In this document: positions 1 through 5,982 of the stretch, piece by piece
Layout: the number at the start of each line of letters is the position of its first letter
How positions within the stretch are numbered: position 1 is the first letter of the stretch
From: CAUZJO01 sp963580245
Lineage (GTDB): Bacteria > Sumerlaeota > Sumerlaeia > MVZB01
Length of the DNA: 6,306 bases
Reading direction: 5' to 3'
Assembly (NCBI GenBank): GCA_963580245.1
Contig: CAUZJO010000195.1
Location: forward strand, 1 to 6,306
Notes under the pieces: model-generated
What the model saw: the letters and a program-made list of their open reading frames with translations, nothing else
What the model was told of the DNA's origin: nothing
Databases searched by the model: none
Program-made: the position numbers and the translations under genes

Positions 1-289
1 TGCCGCTCAGTGCCTTCCAATACGGGTTCTCGACCCATCCGGCCACCACGTCCTCGTCGCTCAGGTCGAACGTGAACTTAAGGTAATGCAACGCCACCAT
101 CAGCCGCGTGTAGCGGCCCGGCGCGCCGTTGTTGTCGCAGTAGAGCGCGCCGAAAGTCTCCTCCAATCGCGCCCAATCTACACGCTGGGCCAGTTTGACC
201 ATCGCGTGGTTCACGTCAACGATCGCTTGCAGTTCGATCTTAAACAGATCGCCTTGTAGGTTTTCGCAGGGGGAGGGTTTGGGCTTCAT
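1..289 (-). CDS. IS5-family transposase, N-terminal fragment (96 codons, runs off the left edge)
   Basis: This encodes the first 96 residues of a DDE transposase that would cut and paste its own insertion sequence. The N-terminal DUF772-type (InsH N-terminal) domain is readable: VDWARLEETFGALY at residues 37-50, then RLMVALHYLKFTFDLSDEDVV at about 62-82, then GWVENPYWKALSG at 84-96. The last block matches the VENPYWQYFCG signature I know from IS5-group transposases. The catalytic DDE residues lie downstream, outside the window, so I cannot say whether the enzyme is intact. The start is the ATG at 287-289; no good Shine-Dalgarno precedes it, which is common for IS genes. It is on the same strand as the truncated ELWxxDGT gene and downstream of it. 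Confidence 0.9.
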   Translation of the reverse strand, partial: MKPKPSPCENLQGDLFKIELQAIVDVNHAMVKLAQRVDWARLEETFGALYCDNNGAPGRYTRLMVALHYLKFTFDLSDEDVVAGWVENPYWKALSG

Positions 290-406
290 GGCGCCAACTT
301 TCGCAAGGCTTGGGCGGCGACCGACCGCTTTTCTTGCAAAAGCATACACCACACACCCGCATTTTGATCCCATTATTGTTGGGCAAGGAGGCTTCTTCAG
401 GACCGA
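1..406 (-). mobile_element. IS5-family insertion sequence, upstream end only (continues beyond the left edge)
   Basis: The partial transposase at 1-289 identifies the element; the rest lies outside the window. The outer boundary is inferred, not proven. The neighbouring ELWxxDGT protein loses its repeat pattern after LYFS at about 405-411. CTAA at 407-410 (TTAG on the minus strand) fits the YTAR target preference known for parts of the IS5 family. That would put the IS end at about 406 and leave a leader of about 117 bp before the transposase ATG. A short inverted repeat inside the leader (GCTTTT 327-332, AAAAGC 338-343, 5-nt loop) may be a regulatory hairpin. The terminal inverted repeat cannot be tested because the other end is not in the window. 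Confidence 0.65.
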
Positions 407-1425
407 CTAAAATATAGATGATCCTTAAACACTCCATGAAACTTGAAAAAAGTACGACCTGCCATTGTCGTATTGTCGTGGGTTCCATCACTGCCCCATG
501 TCTCATCCCCCTCCTCAAAGTATTCGTCGCTTTCTCGTTCAAAAATGACAAGTCTGAAGTAAAATCTTTCGCCAAAGGGCGTCAGCATTTCAACCCTCGT
601 TCCCTCTGCACCATCAGTCGGAACCATATTTCTAACACGCCACAGTCGCTCCCCGTCAGAATAAGCCAACGCGCCGTCAAACGCGCCAAAGTTTATGGAA
701 ACAAATAACTTGTCCCCTGCCGGTTGAAGTTCGTGCATCCCATTTTGAGGAACATAGGCCTCATCAATTCTCTGCAATTCACCAATGCCTTGGTCAAATC
801 GGTACAATGATTGGTTTTCCAATATGTAGTAAAGATTTTGCTTAAAACTCGTTAACTGGTCGATGTCATACGCGTCGGGACCAGGTAAAAAATCATGAAT
901 GATATCAGTGCCCTCCAAGCGGCCATTGGTCTCCCATATTTCAGCGCCATGCTGGCCATCGTTGGCCACGAAGTAGGTTGTATCCTCGATAGTCAGGAAT
1001 CTCGGGGTTACTTCACCGCCGTCATCATCAATCCCGATATTGGATCCAGCAGTTCCATCATGAATGTCCTTCACCAGGCGCGCTTCCTCATCCTCCCAGG
1101 TCCACAATTCCTGACCATGAACGCCGTCATCGGCCAAGAACAGTAGTTTACTACCAAAAGGAAACAGCGATTCGATATTCGAGCCAACCGGTCCCTGGCT
1201 GACATCCTTTGTCAGTGTTGTTCCTTCGGGACTGCCATCGGTTCTCCATAGCTCTCTTCCGCTTATTCCATCCTCCGCGACGAATAAGAGATAAGGCCCA
1301 CAGACGGCGAGTTGGTCCGGACTCGCCGAACCTTCCGGATGGATGTCTCCCAGCATCAGCGGAGGCCCCGCGACTCCCGCGCGCAACGTCAGGACAACCA
1401 AGGCGATGATCGCGCAGTTCTTCAT
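397..1425 (-). CDS. Secreted ELWxxDGT-repeat protein, 3' end probably truncated by the IS
   Basis: The product has 342 residues. Residues 1-19 look like a signal peptide (Lys2, hydrophobic core IIALVVLTL, likely cut after GVA), so it is probably exported. Propeller-like repeats of about 50 residues follow. Clear ones are LLFVAEDGISGRELWRTDGS (46-65), LLFLADDGVHGQELW (94-108) and TYFVANDGQHGAEIW (150-164), then a degenerate one ending ETWGSDGT (308-315). This is the ELWxxDGT repeat type (TIGR04534), usual in large surface or secreted proteins of unknown role. The C-terminus opens another blade with HLYFS and then stops as RS, where a D-G-x-x-G-x-E-L-W continuation is expected. The stop at 397-399 would lie inside the inferred IS end, so the protein is probably shortened. 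AGGAAGA at 1434-1440 (read on the minus strand) supports the ATG at 1423-1425. A TTGTCA-like box at 1469-1474 is a weak promoter candidate. Confidence 0.85.
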   Translation of the reverse strand: MKNCAIIALVVLTLRAGVAGPPLMLGDIHPEGSASPDQLAVCGPYLLFVAEDGISGRELWRTDGSPEGTTLTKDVSQGPVGSNIESLFPFGSKLLFLADDGVHGQELWTWEDEEARLVKDIHDGTAGSNIGIDDDGGEVTPRFLTIEDTTYFVANDGQHGAEIWETNGRLEGTDIIHDFLPGPDAYDIDQLTSFKQNLYYILENQSLYRFDQGIGELQRIDEAYVPQNGMHELQPAGDKLFVSINFGAFDGALAYSDGERLWRVRNMVPTDGAEGTRVEMLTPFGERFYFRLVIFERESDEYFEEGDETWGSDGTHDNTTMAGRTFFKFHGVFKDHLYFSRS

Positions 1426-1496
1426 CGGCGTTCTCTTCCTGATACCACCGATAAGTCCCGGCGGTTAATGACAAACCAGCTCGTTGATACGGCGAG

Positions 1497-1526
1497 GGCG
1501 CATCTCCCGGAGACGTGAGACGCGCC
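1497..1526 (+). repeat. Left terminal inverted repeat of the palindromic element
   Basis: The block is GGCGCATCTC (1497-1506), a 7-bp variable spacer, then CGTGAGACGC (1514-1523), a mismatch and CC. Both 10-bp blocks are perfectly complementary to the right copy. By eye 24 of 30 positions match. Similarity ends abruptly outside 1497. Confidence 0.75.
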
Positions 1527-1557
1527 ACACGCGATGGGACACAAAACGAGCTCTTCG

Positions 1558-1644
1558 GCTCCCTGAAAGGGAGCAATGTGATTAGCCGGGGGTGGAAACC
1601 CCCGGACATGGCCCCCCCAAGACCTCGCGACCCTGGAGGGGTCG
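1558..1644 (+). repeat. Left three-hairpin unit
   Basis: Three perfect hairpins: GCTCCC-TGAAA-GGGAGC (1558-1574), CCGGGGGT-GGAA-ACCCCCGG (1586-1605) and CGACCC-TGGAG-GGGTCG (1628-1644). Spacers are 11 and 22 nt. No T-tract follows any stem, so these are not classical intrinsic terminators, though they could still slow RNA polymerase or protect an RNA 3' end. Confidence 0.85.
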
Positions 1645-1669
1645 AACAGGCCCGCAGCATCTTATGTTT

Positions 1670-1755
1670 CAACCCCTTCAGGGTTGTCGTGAGATGGGAA
1701 CTTCGAACCGTGGGTTGATACCCACGGCTACTCACATTCGACCCTTCCAGGGTCG
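1670..1755 (-). repeat. Right three-hairpin unit, inverted copy of the left unit
   Basis: Three perfect hairpins: CAACCC-CTTCA-GGGTTG (1670-1686), CCGTGGGT-TGAT-ACCCACGG (1708-1727) and CGACCC-TTCCA-GGGTCG (1739-1755). Spacers are 21 and 11 nt, the mirror of the left unit. Compared in reverse complement, each hairpin pairs with its left-hand partner, and stem differences occur as paired changes. A 25-nt linker (1645-1669) separates the two units. Confidence 0.85.
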
Positions 1756-1795
1756 AGCACGAGGACAGAATTGATTTGTGCCTCCAATCGGCAAG

Positions 1796-1825
1796 GGTGC
1801 GTCTCACGGACCCATGAGATGCGCC
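1796..1825 (-). repeat. Right terminal inverted repeat of the palindromic element
   Basis: Read as the reverse complement this gives GGCGCATCTC (1816-1825), a 7-bp spacer and CGTGAGACGC (1799-1808), then A and CC, matching the left copy. Outside, ACGGC at 1829-1833 also occurs at 1489-1493, each 3 bp from the repeat end. That could be a chance match or part of a degraded target duplication. Confidence 0.75.
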
Positions 1826-1842
1826 AACACGGCAGCGGAAAT

Positions 1843-3138
1843 TCAGCCGCTCTGCGTCGGGATGTTGTAGTCCTTGAGCAGTTGCTTGAGGGCGACTTGG
1901 GCTTGTTCGGGGGGCATGCGGTCGAGGCGTTCCTCGAATTCGCGGATCATCGCCTCGGAGGCCGCCGGGTCGGGTTTCTGGTGGGCCAGGCGGTGCGCCT
2001 GCCAGACGTGGTGCAGGCCCACCAGGCCCTCGGCGAACAGGAACAGGCCCACCGGCGCACCGGTCGTCTGGGCCAGGGCGAAGACGAGCGTCTTGAGCAG
2101 GGGTTTGGTCAGTTCCGAATCGATCACCTTATGACGGGTCTGCTCGAAGGCTCTGGGGGCGGGCGGTTTCTGGCGTTCCCAGGCCTTGCCGATCAGCTCG
2201 CGGTGGTTGCGCGCCAAGCGGGATTTCGGCCTGGGCGGGCCCATGGGCGCCTCGGGGCCTTCCTCTGTTTTGGGTGCCTTGCGCTCGAGGCCGTCGCCTT
2301 CGGCCACGTGGAGGATACGGTCGTCGTGCGTGATCCGAAAACGGCTCGGGTCATCGCCGATCCCGACGTAATGGTCCCGTCCGTCCCCCGCGGCGCGCCG
2401 GTCGATGACGTAATAACCGACGACCAGTTCGGTGTCGCGCTCGGGCGTGTTGAGCGTGACGCAGGCGACGACGAGCGCCATCAGCGGGTTGGCCGGCTTG
2501 ATCTCCTGCATTTCGAGGGTCGCCGAGCGGGCCTGGAGCCGCGCGTTGACGATGGCCGCGGCGAGCGGGCGCAGTTCATCGGGGACGTGCTCGTGGAGCA
2601 TCGCGAGCCGGTCCTTGTCCTCCGACCCGAAACTCTCGCGCAAGTCGTCCAGAGCCGGTTCAAGTCCCTGGCCCAGCAGGGCACCCAGCGCGCCGCAATA
2701 GATCGAAGGGATCCGGTAACGCTCCATCTGACCGTAGCGCAGTTGTTTGTCCTTGGAGACGTGCGAGTTGACCTTGAAGACGAGCATGGTGAACGGTTCG
2801 CTACGCTCGCGCAGGTTGAAGTGGTTCTCGACCAGCCGCGCGGCCCCCCACTCGTAGCGCCCGCCCAAGTTGGCCAGCCGGAAGGGGGCCTTGTGCGCGT
2901 ATTTGAGCGAGGGGAGCATGGAGTTGACGAAGACGTCCTGGAACGCGTCGGAGCACTCGTGCTCGGACTCATCGGCGCAGGTCAAGTGCATCGCCCCGAC
3001 CAACCCCGGCTGCAATTCCCGCGCGTCGTGTTTCAACGCGCGCGCCACGACTTCCAGGTCGCTCTCGACGCCGATCAGCCGATCGAGGCGATCGAGACGG
3101 TGGAAGTCGCTGGTTGAATTCGTGTGCGTGAGTTCCAT
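1843..3138 (-). CDS. Protein of unknown function, 431 residues
   Basis: I do not recognise the family. There is no signal peptide, so it is probably cytoplasmic. Residues 48-106 form a block that looks conserved: GAMHLTCADESEHEC, then MLPSLKY, then PFRLANLGGRYEWGAARLVENHF. H51, C54, H60 and C62 are close enough to be a possible metal site, which is speculation. Residues 216-282 read as a beta-rich stretch ending in a polar region. A Pro-, Lys- and Glu-rich linker covers 283-330. A hydrophobic helix pair is likely at 346-385, and a charged amphipathic helix at 392-424. The open frame extends upstream to a TTG at 3184-3186. I prefer the ATG at 3136-3138, because the TTG falls within a candidate -10 box and the extra 16 residues are basic and low-complexity. 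No clear Shine-Dalgarno is visible. It is divergent from the membrane protein gene at 3403. Confidence 0.75.
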   Translation of the reverse strand: MELTHTNSTSDFHRLDRLDRLIGVESDLEVVARALKHDARELQPGLVGAMHLTCADESEHECSDAFQDVFVNSMLPSLKYAHKAPFRLANLGGRYEWGAARLVENHFNLRERSEPFTMLVFKVNSHVSKDKQLRYGQMERYRIPSIYCGALGALLGQGLEPALDDLRESFGSEDKDRLAMLHEHVPDELRPLAAAIVNARLQARSATLEMQEIKPANPLMALVVACVTLNTPERDTELVVGYYVIDRRAAGDGRDHYVGIGDDPSRFRITHDDRILHVAEGDGLERKAPKTEEGPEAPMGPPRPKSRLARNHRELIGKAWERQKPPAPRAFEQTRHKVIDSELTKPLLKTLVFALAQTTGAPVGLFLFAEGLVGLHHVWQAHRLAHQKPDPAASEAMIREFEERLDRMPPEQAQVALKQLLKDYNIPTQSG

Positions 3139-3185
3139 TGAAGGGGCGCCCCGGTTTGGATTCGCGCGTCGCTCGGTCCGCGTCA

Positions 3186-3214
3186 AGATTAGGCCCCGGC
3201 GGTGGCGGAATCAA
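3186..3214 (-). promoter_or_regulatory. Candidate promoter for the 431-residue unknown gene
   Basis: On the minus strand TTGATT (3209-3214) and TAATCT (3186-3191) are separated by exactly 17 bp. The -35 match is fair and the -10 match weak. Transcription would start near 3180, about 40 nt before the ATG at 3138. The rest of the divergent gap (3139-3402) shows no further clear motif except an AT-richer patch at about 3320-3355, which probably holds the promoter of the plus-strand gene. Confidence 0.3.
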
Positions 3215-3402
3215 TCTGGAATCCGGCAAGAGGGGACGGAAAGAGGACGGATAGCCGAATCAGACGGCCCCAAACCCGGCCTGCCACGGTCATGCGAGTT
3301 GTTTCGGCCAACGAAGTCGCAACATTTTCAGTCCTATTGTGTCTTTATTGAACGGATGGCCCATGGGGGTACATGTCAACGGGAACGGGTGAGGGTCCAT
3401 TA

Positions 3403-4088
3403 ATGGTTACCGACGATATCTTGGAAATCATTGGGTTTGTTCTTTACTTGGTTACACCGATCGTGTTTATCAGTTCGGTCAGCCGAGCGTTCCTTCACGG
3501 TCTGGCGGCGGCCCGCGACCCCAGCCATCGCCTCGCGCCGTCCGACCCGCGGCCCCCCTTCAATCGATGTTTCCGGCGCAAGCTGCGCGAGTCGTGGTTG
3601 ATATGGGGCTTCGGTTACGTCGCTCTGATTGGGCTGATGGTATACTTCACCGCGCGTAAACCATTTTCAGCCATGCAGTTTGTCAATAGTCTCAACCTGT
3701 TGGGTTGGTTGATCAGCATGCCTCTTCTCATGCTGGCCGCCTGCATCTACTGGGCCCCCGCCGGCGGCGTGTCTGGACGCTTTCGCTGCTCAGCTTCTTA
3801 AGCTCATACATTTTGTTTATGGCGCTGTTCAGCATCGTCCGCTACGTGCTCTTTCCATTGCTTCCAGAGGTGATCACAAGCCGGCCTTACACGACGACCC
3901 AAGACGATTCGATGAGGCAGGATTACGTTGCAATATATTTGGTGCTTTTGAGTGTGGGGTGCGCTTGGCTGACGTGGCGCTGGGCCCTTCGGCGGGGCGA
4001 TCGCTGGTTTTTGTCTGATGAAGATCTCCAGTCTGAGAGTGCCCCACTACGCCCTCCACAGGGACCGGGACCTGGCGAGAGAGCTTGA
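3403..4088 (+). pseudogene. Multi-pass membrane protein gene with a broken reading frame (about 228 residues if joined)
   Basis: The first frame, from ATG 3403, gives 132 residues to a TAA at 3799-3801. It has hydrophobic segments at residues 7-27, 66-83 and 98-117, then an abrupt non-membrane tail GVSGRFRCSAS. From about 3771 the frame one base back reads VWTLSLLSFLSSYILF and two more hydrophobic segments, including YVAIYLVLLSVGCAWLTWRW, then a polar C-terminus ending at TGA 4086-4088. Joined, this makes a plausible five-helix inner-membrane protein, so a one-base loss or a sequencing error near the G3C5 run (3752-3759) is the simplest reading. GAGGG at 3391-3395 supports the start at 3403 over the in-frame ATG at 3373. 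I do not recognise the family. The ALDH gene is downstream, 188 bp away. Confidence 0.65.
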
Positions 4089-4186
4089 ATTCCCGAAAAC
4101 CCCCGGCTTCGGGCGCCATCGCGGTGTTTTCCAAGGTGATGGAGCCGCGAGACGCATGCCTCAAGTCGTGCCGGGGTGTAAAACCC

Positions 4187-4215
4187 TTGCGTATGATCCC
4201 CCCGGACGATATAGT
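4187..4215 (+). promoter_or_regulatory. Candidate sigma70-type promoter for the aldehyde dehydrogenase gene
   Basis: TTGCGT (4187-4192) and TATAGT (4210-4215) are spaced by 17 bp. The -10 matches TATAAT at five of six positions; the -35 keeps only TTG. Transcription would begin near 4222 and leave a leader of about 55 nt that includes the strong ribosome binding site. This suggests the ALDH gene can be transcribed independently of the damaged membrane gene. Confidence 0.5.
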
Positions 4216-4260
4216 ACCGACCACATTTCAGACGAGTCGACCAGGTCCGGCCCGCAAAAA

Positions 4261-4267
4261 AGGAGGG
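4261..4267 (+). promoter_or_regulatory. Strong ribosome binding site that fixes the ALDH start
   Basis: AGGAGGG lies 9 nt before the ATG at 4277-4279. It decides the start against the longer open frame that begins at 4085, which would add 64 residues with no family counterpart and would run across the promoter candidate. Confidence 0.85.
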
Positions 4268-4276
4268 TTTACCATC

Positions 4277-5782
4277 ATGCCTGCTGTTGAAATTAATCTG
4301 CATCCGGCGGCGATCGAATTTCTCAAGACGCAACCCAAGCGAATGCTCATCGATGGGGAATGGGTCGAGTCGGCTTCGGGGAAGAGCTTCGAAACCCTCA
4401 ACCCGGCGACCGGCGAGGTCAATGCCTCGGTGACCGAGGCCGACCGTGAAGACATCGACCGCGCGGTCAAGGCGGCTCGGCGAGCGTTTCACGGGGATTG
4501 GGCGAAGGTGAAGCCCGCCCAGCGCCAACGGCTCATGCTGCGCCTGGCGGAACTGATCGAGGAGAACGCCGATGAACTGGCTTGCCTCGAGGTCCTGGAT
4601 AACGGGATGCCCCTCACGGCGGCGCGCAACGGCATGATCCCCCGCATCACGTCGACCCTGCGTTTCTATGGAGGCCTGGCCAGGAACATCCATGGGGATA
4701 CGATCGAGAACTCGCTTCCCGGGGAATACTTCACCTACACGCTACGCGAGCCGGTCGGCGTCGTGGGCGCGATCCATCCCTGGAACGGTCCGCTCGTGGT
4801 CGCGATGCGGAGCCTGGGGCCGGCCCTGGCGGTGGGCTGCACGCTGGTGCTGAAGCCGGCCGAGCAGACGCCGTTGACCACCCTGCGGCTGGGCGAACTG
4901 ATCCTGGAGGCTGGCTTTCCGCCCGGCGTGGTTAATATCTGTCCGGGATTCGGCGAGACGGCCGGGGCGGCCCTGGCCGAACACGAAGACGTGGATAAAG
5001 TCGCCTTCACGGGCTCGCACCTCACCGGACAGCGCATCGTTAAAGCTTCGGCGGGCAACCTCAAGCGTGTTTCTCTGGAATTGGGCGGCAAGTCGCCGGA
5101 TATCGTTTTTGACGATGCCGACCTGGAGCAGGCGGTTCCGGGCACGGCCTGGGCCATCTACCGCAACGCCGGTCAGGTTTGCTGCGCGGGATCGCGGTTG
5201 TTCGTTCAAAAGAAGCTCTACGACGATTTCCTCTCCAGGGTCGCCGACTTTGCGTCGAGCATCAAGGTCGGCAACGGGTTTGATCCCGAAACGCAAATGG
5301 GGCCGCTCATCTCGCAAGAGCAACTTGATCGGGTAACCGGGTACCTGGAGCTTGGACAAAAGGAGGGGGCCGGATTTCGCGTCGGGGGCGAGCGCATAAG
5401 GACCGGGGAGATGGCCAACGGATACTTTGTGGCTCCCACGGTGTTCGATGGCGTTCGCCCCGACATGCAGATCGCCCAAGATGAAATCTTCGGCCCAGTG
5501 CTCAGCGCGATCCCGTTTCAGGACCTGGACGAGGTCGTCGCGCTTAGCAACAACATCCGTTACGGCCTGGCTGGCGGCGTTTGGACTCGTGACATAAGCA
5601 AGGCCCACCAAGTCGCGCGGGCCTTGCAGGCGGGAACGGTTTGGGTCAACTGCTACAATATCTTCGAGGACAGCATCCCCTTCGGCGGATACAAGATGAG
5701 CGGCTACGGCAGCGAATCCGGCGCCCATGGCATTGATCTCTACTCGAAGACGAAGGCCGTCTGCATCAATATCGGCGCATGA
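4277..5782 (+). CDS. NAD(+)-dependent aldehyde dehydrogenase, 501 residues
   Basis: The product oxidises an aldehyde to its carboxylic acid with NAD(+), in the cytoplasm. Length and motifs fit the classical ALDH superfamily. The sequence shows PWNGP (168-172), LKPAEQTP (192-199) with Glu196 at the position that usually favours NAD over NADP, FTGSHLTG (244-251) in the cofactor site, and LELGGKSP (267-274) with the general base Glu268. NAGQVCCAGSR (297-307) carries the catalytic Cys302, and DEIFGPV (402-408) has Glu403. C-terminal PFGGYKMSGYG (468-478) is the usual closing motif. Catalytic residue numbers match mammalian ALDH2 exactly for 268 and 302. The substrate cannot be deduced; the sequence recalls the betaine-aldehyde and phenylacetaldehyde dehydrogenase branches, but only loosely. 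The SDR gene follows 200 bp downstream on the same strand, suggesting a shared catabolic role. Confidence 0.95.
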   Translation: MPAVEINLHPAAIEFLKTQPKRMLIDGEWVESASGKSFETLNPATGEVNASVTEADREDIDRAVKAARRAFHGDWAKVKPAQRQRLMLRLAELIEENADELACLEVLDNGMPLTAARNGMIPRITSTLRFYGGLARNIHGDTIENSLPGEYFTYTLREPVGVVGAIHPWNGPLVVAMRSLGPALAVGCTLVLKPAEQTPLTTLRLGELILEAGFPPGVVNICPGFGETAGAALAEHEDVDKVAFTGSHLTGQRIVKASAGNLKRVSLELGGKSPDIVFDDADLEQAVPGTAWAIYRNAGQVCCAGSRLFVQKKLYDDFLSRVADFASSIKVGNGFDPETQMGPLISQEQLDRVTGYLELGQKEGAGFRVGGERIRTGEMANGYFVAPTVFDGVRPDMQIAQDEIFGPVLSAIPFQDLDEVVALSNNIRYGLAGGVWTRDISKAHQVARALQAGTVWVNCYNIFEDSIPFGGYKMSGYGSESGAHGIDLYSKTKAVCINIGA

Positions 5783-5800
5783 CGGACCAATCGAGCGAGG

Positions 5801-5914
5801 ATGCCATTCTCGGTCATGGTTGACGGGTATTCAGGTCAGGATCGCAAGCTGCTCGATAGCGGTGAACCTATTGAGAAAGTCCTGCCGCCCATTGTTGTGC
5901 CGACCTCCATTTGA
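5801..5914 (+). CDS. Possible small ORF of 37 residues between ALDH and SDR
   Basis: An ATG at 5801 opens a 37-residue frame beginning MPFSVMVDGYSGQDRKLLD and ending PPIVVPTSI before TGA at 5912-5914. GAGG sits directly against the ATG, too close for a normal Shine-Dalgarno; a second in-frame ATG at 5816 is 15 nt from it. The sequence could be a relic of a larger gene, since LPPIVVPT is a protein-like string, but there is no clear homology. The rest of the 200-bp gap shows only the SDR ribosome binding site. Confidence 0.2.
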   Translation: MPFSVMVDGYSGQDRKLLDSGEPIEKVLPPIVVPTSI

Positions 5915-5969
5915 AGGGATCTCCGACCTTGGAGTCGAACGAACGTCGCACATGGGCTTGTGGTAAACC

Positions 5970-5975
5970 GGAGGA
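5970..5975 (+). promoter_or_regulatory. Ribosome binding site of the SDR gene
   Basis: GGAGGA lies 7 nt before the ATG at 5983-5985, a near-ideal Shine-Dalgarno that fixes the start. Confidence 0.85.
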
Positions 5976-5982
5976 AGATTTC

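Larger units (their letters stand above)
1497..1825. repeat. 329-bp mirror-symmetric palindromic element with six hairpins and terminal inverted repeats
   Basis: The gap between two minus-strand genes (1426-1842) is filled mostly by this element. It is bounded by imperfect 30-bp inverted repeats and contains six perfect hairpins. Stem/loop/stem sizes are 6/5/6, 8/4/8, 6/5/6 in the left half and 6/5/6, 8/4/8, 6/5/6 in the right half. The right half is an inverted, diverged copy of the left. The 11-nt spacer AATGTGATTAG (1575-1585) reappears as the reverse complement of 1728-1738 with one mismatch. CGAT-GGA-CACAAA-like sequence also lies between repeat end and first hairpin on both sides. There is no coding sign; open frames across it are low-complexity by-products of the palindromes. 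It could be a MITE or REP/BIME-like element, possibly moved in trans, or a structured RNA locus. The right end lies 17 bp from the stop of the 1843-3138 gene. Confidence 0.75.

Noticed and set aside
1558..1755. CRISPR array
   Set aside because: The repeats are short hairpins with differing sequences and are arranged in mirror order, not identical direct repeats with uniform unique spacers.
1558..1755. Rho-independent terminators for the gene at 1843
   Set aside because: The stems are strong but none is followed by a T-tract on either strand, and six in mirror order exceed what a terminator needs. A partial terminating effect is not excluded.
1151..1807. A 218-codon minus-strand open frame across the palindromic element
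   Set aside because: It overlaps the start of the ELWxxDGT gene in another frame and is made mainly of translated hairpin sequence. Palindromic repeats often keep frames open by chance.
1771..3117. A 448-codon plus-strand open frame almost fully antisense to the 431-residue gene
   Set aside because: Its translation is rich in Val, Gly, Arg, Gln and Leu with no domain-like order, as expected from the antisense of a GC-rich gene. The minus-strand frame gives a more natural protein with an ATG start and helix-like segments.
4102..4113. Terminator after the membrane protein gene (CCCG-GCTT-CGGG)
   Set aside because: The stem is only 4 bp with no T-tract; chance is a sufficient explanation in GC-rich sequence.
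4085..4276. A 64-residue N-terminal extension of the aldehyde dehydrogenase
   Set aside because: It has no Shine-Dalgarno, contains the likely promoter, and is not like any ALDH N-terminus. AGGAGGG before 4277 marks the real start, giving a family-typical 501 residues.
4742..5728. A 328-codon minus-strand open frame inside the ALDH gene
   Set aside because: It is an antisense shadow of a strongly supported enzyme; the translation shows no recognisable motif.
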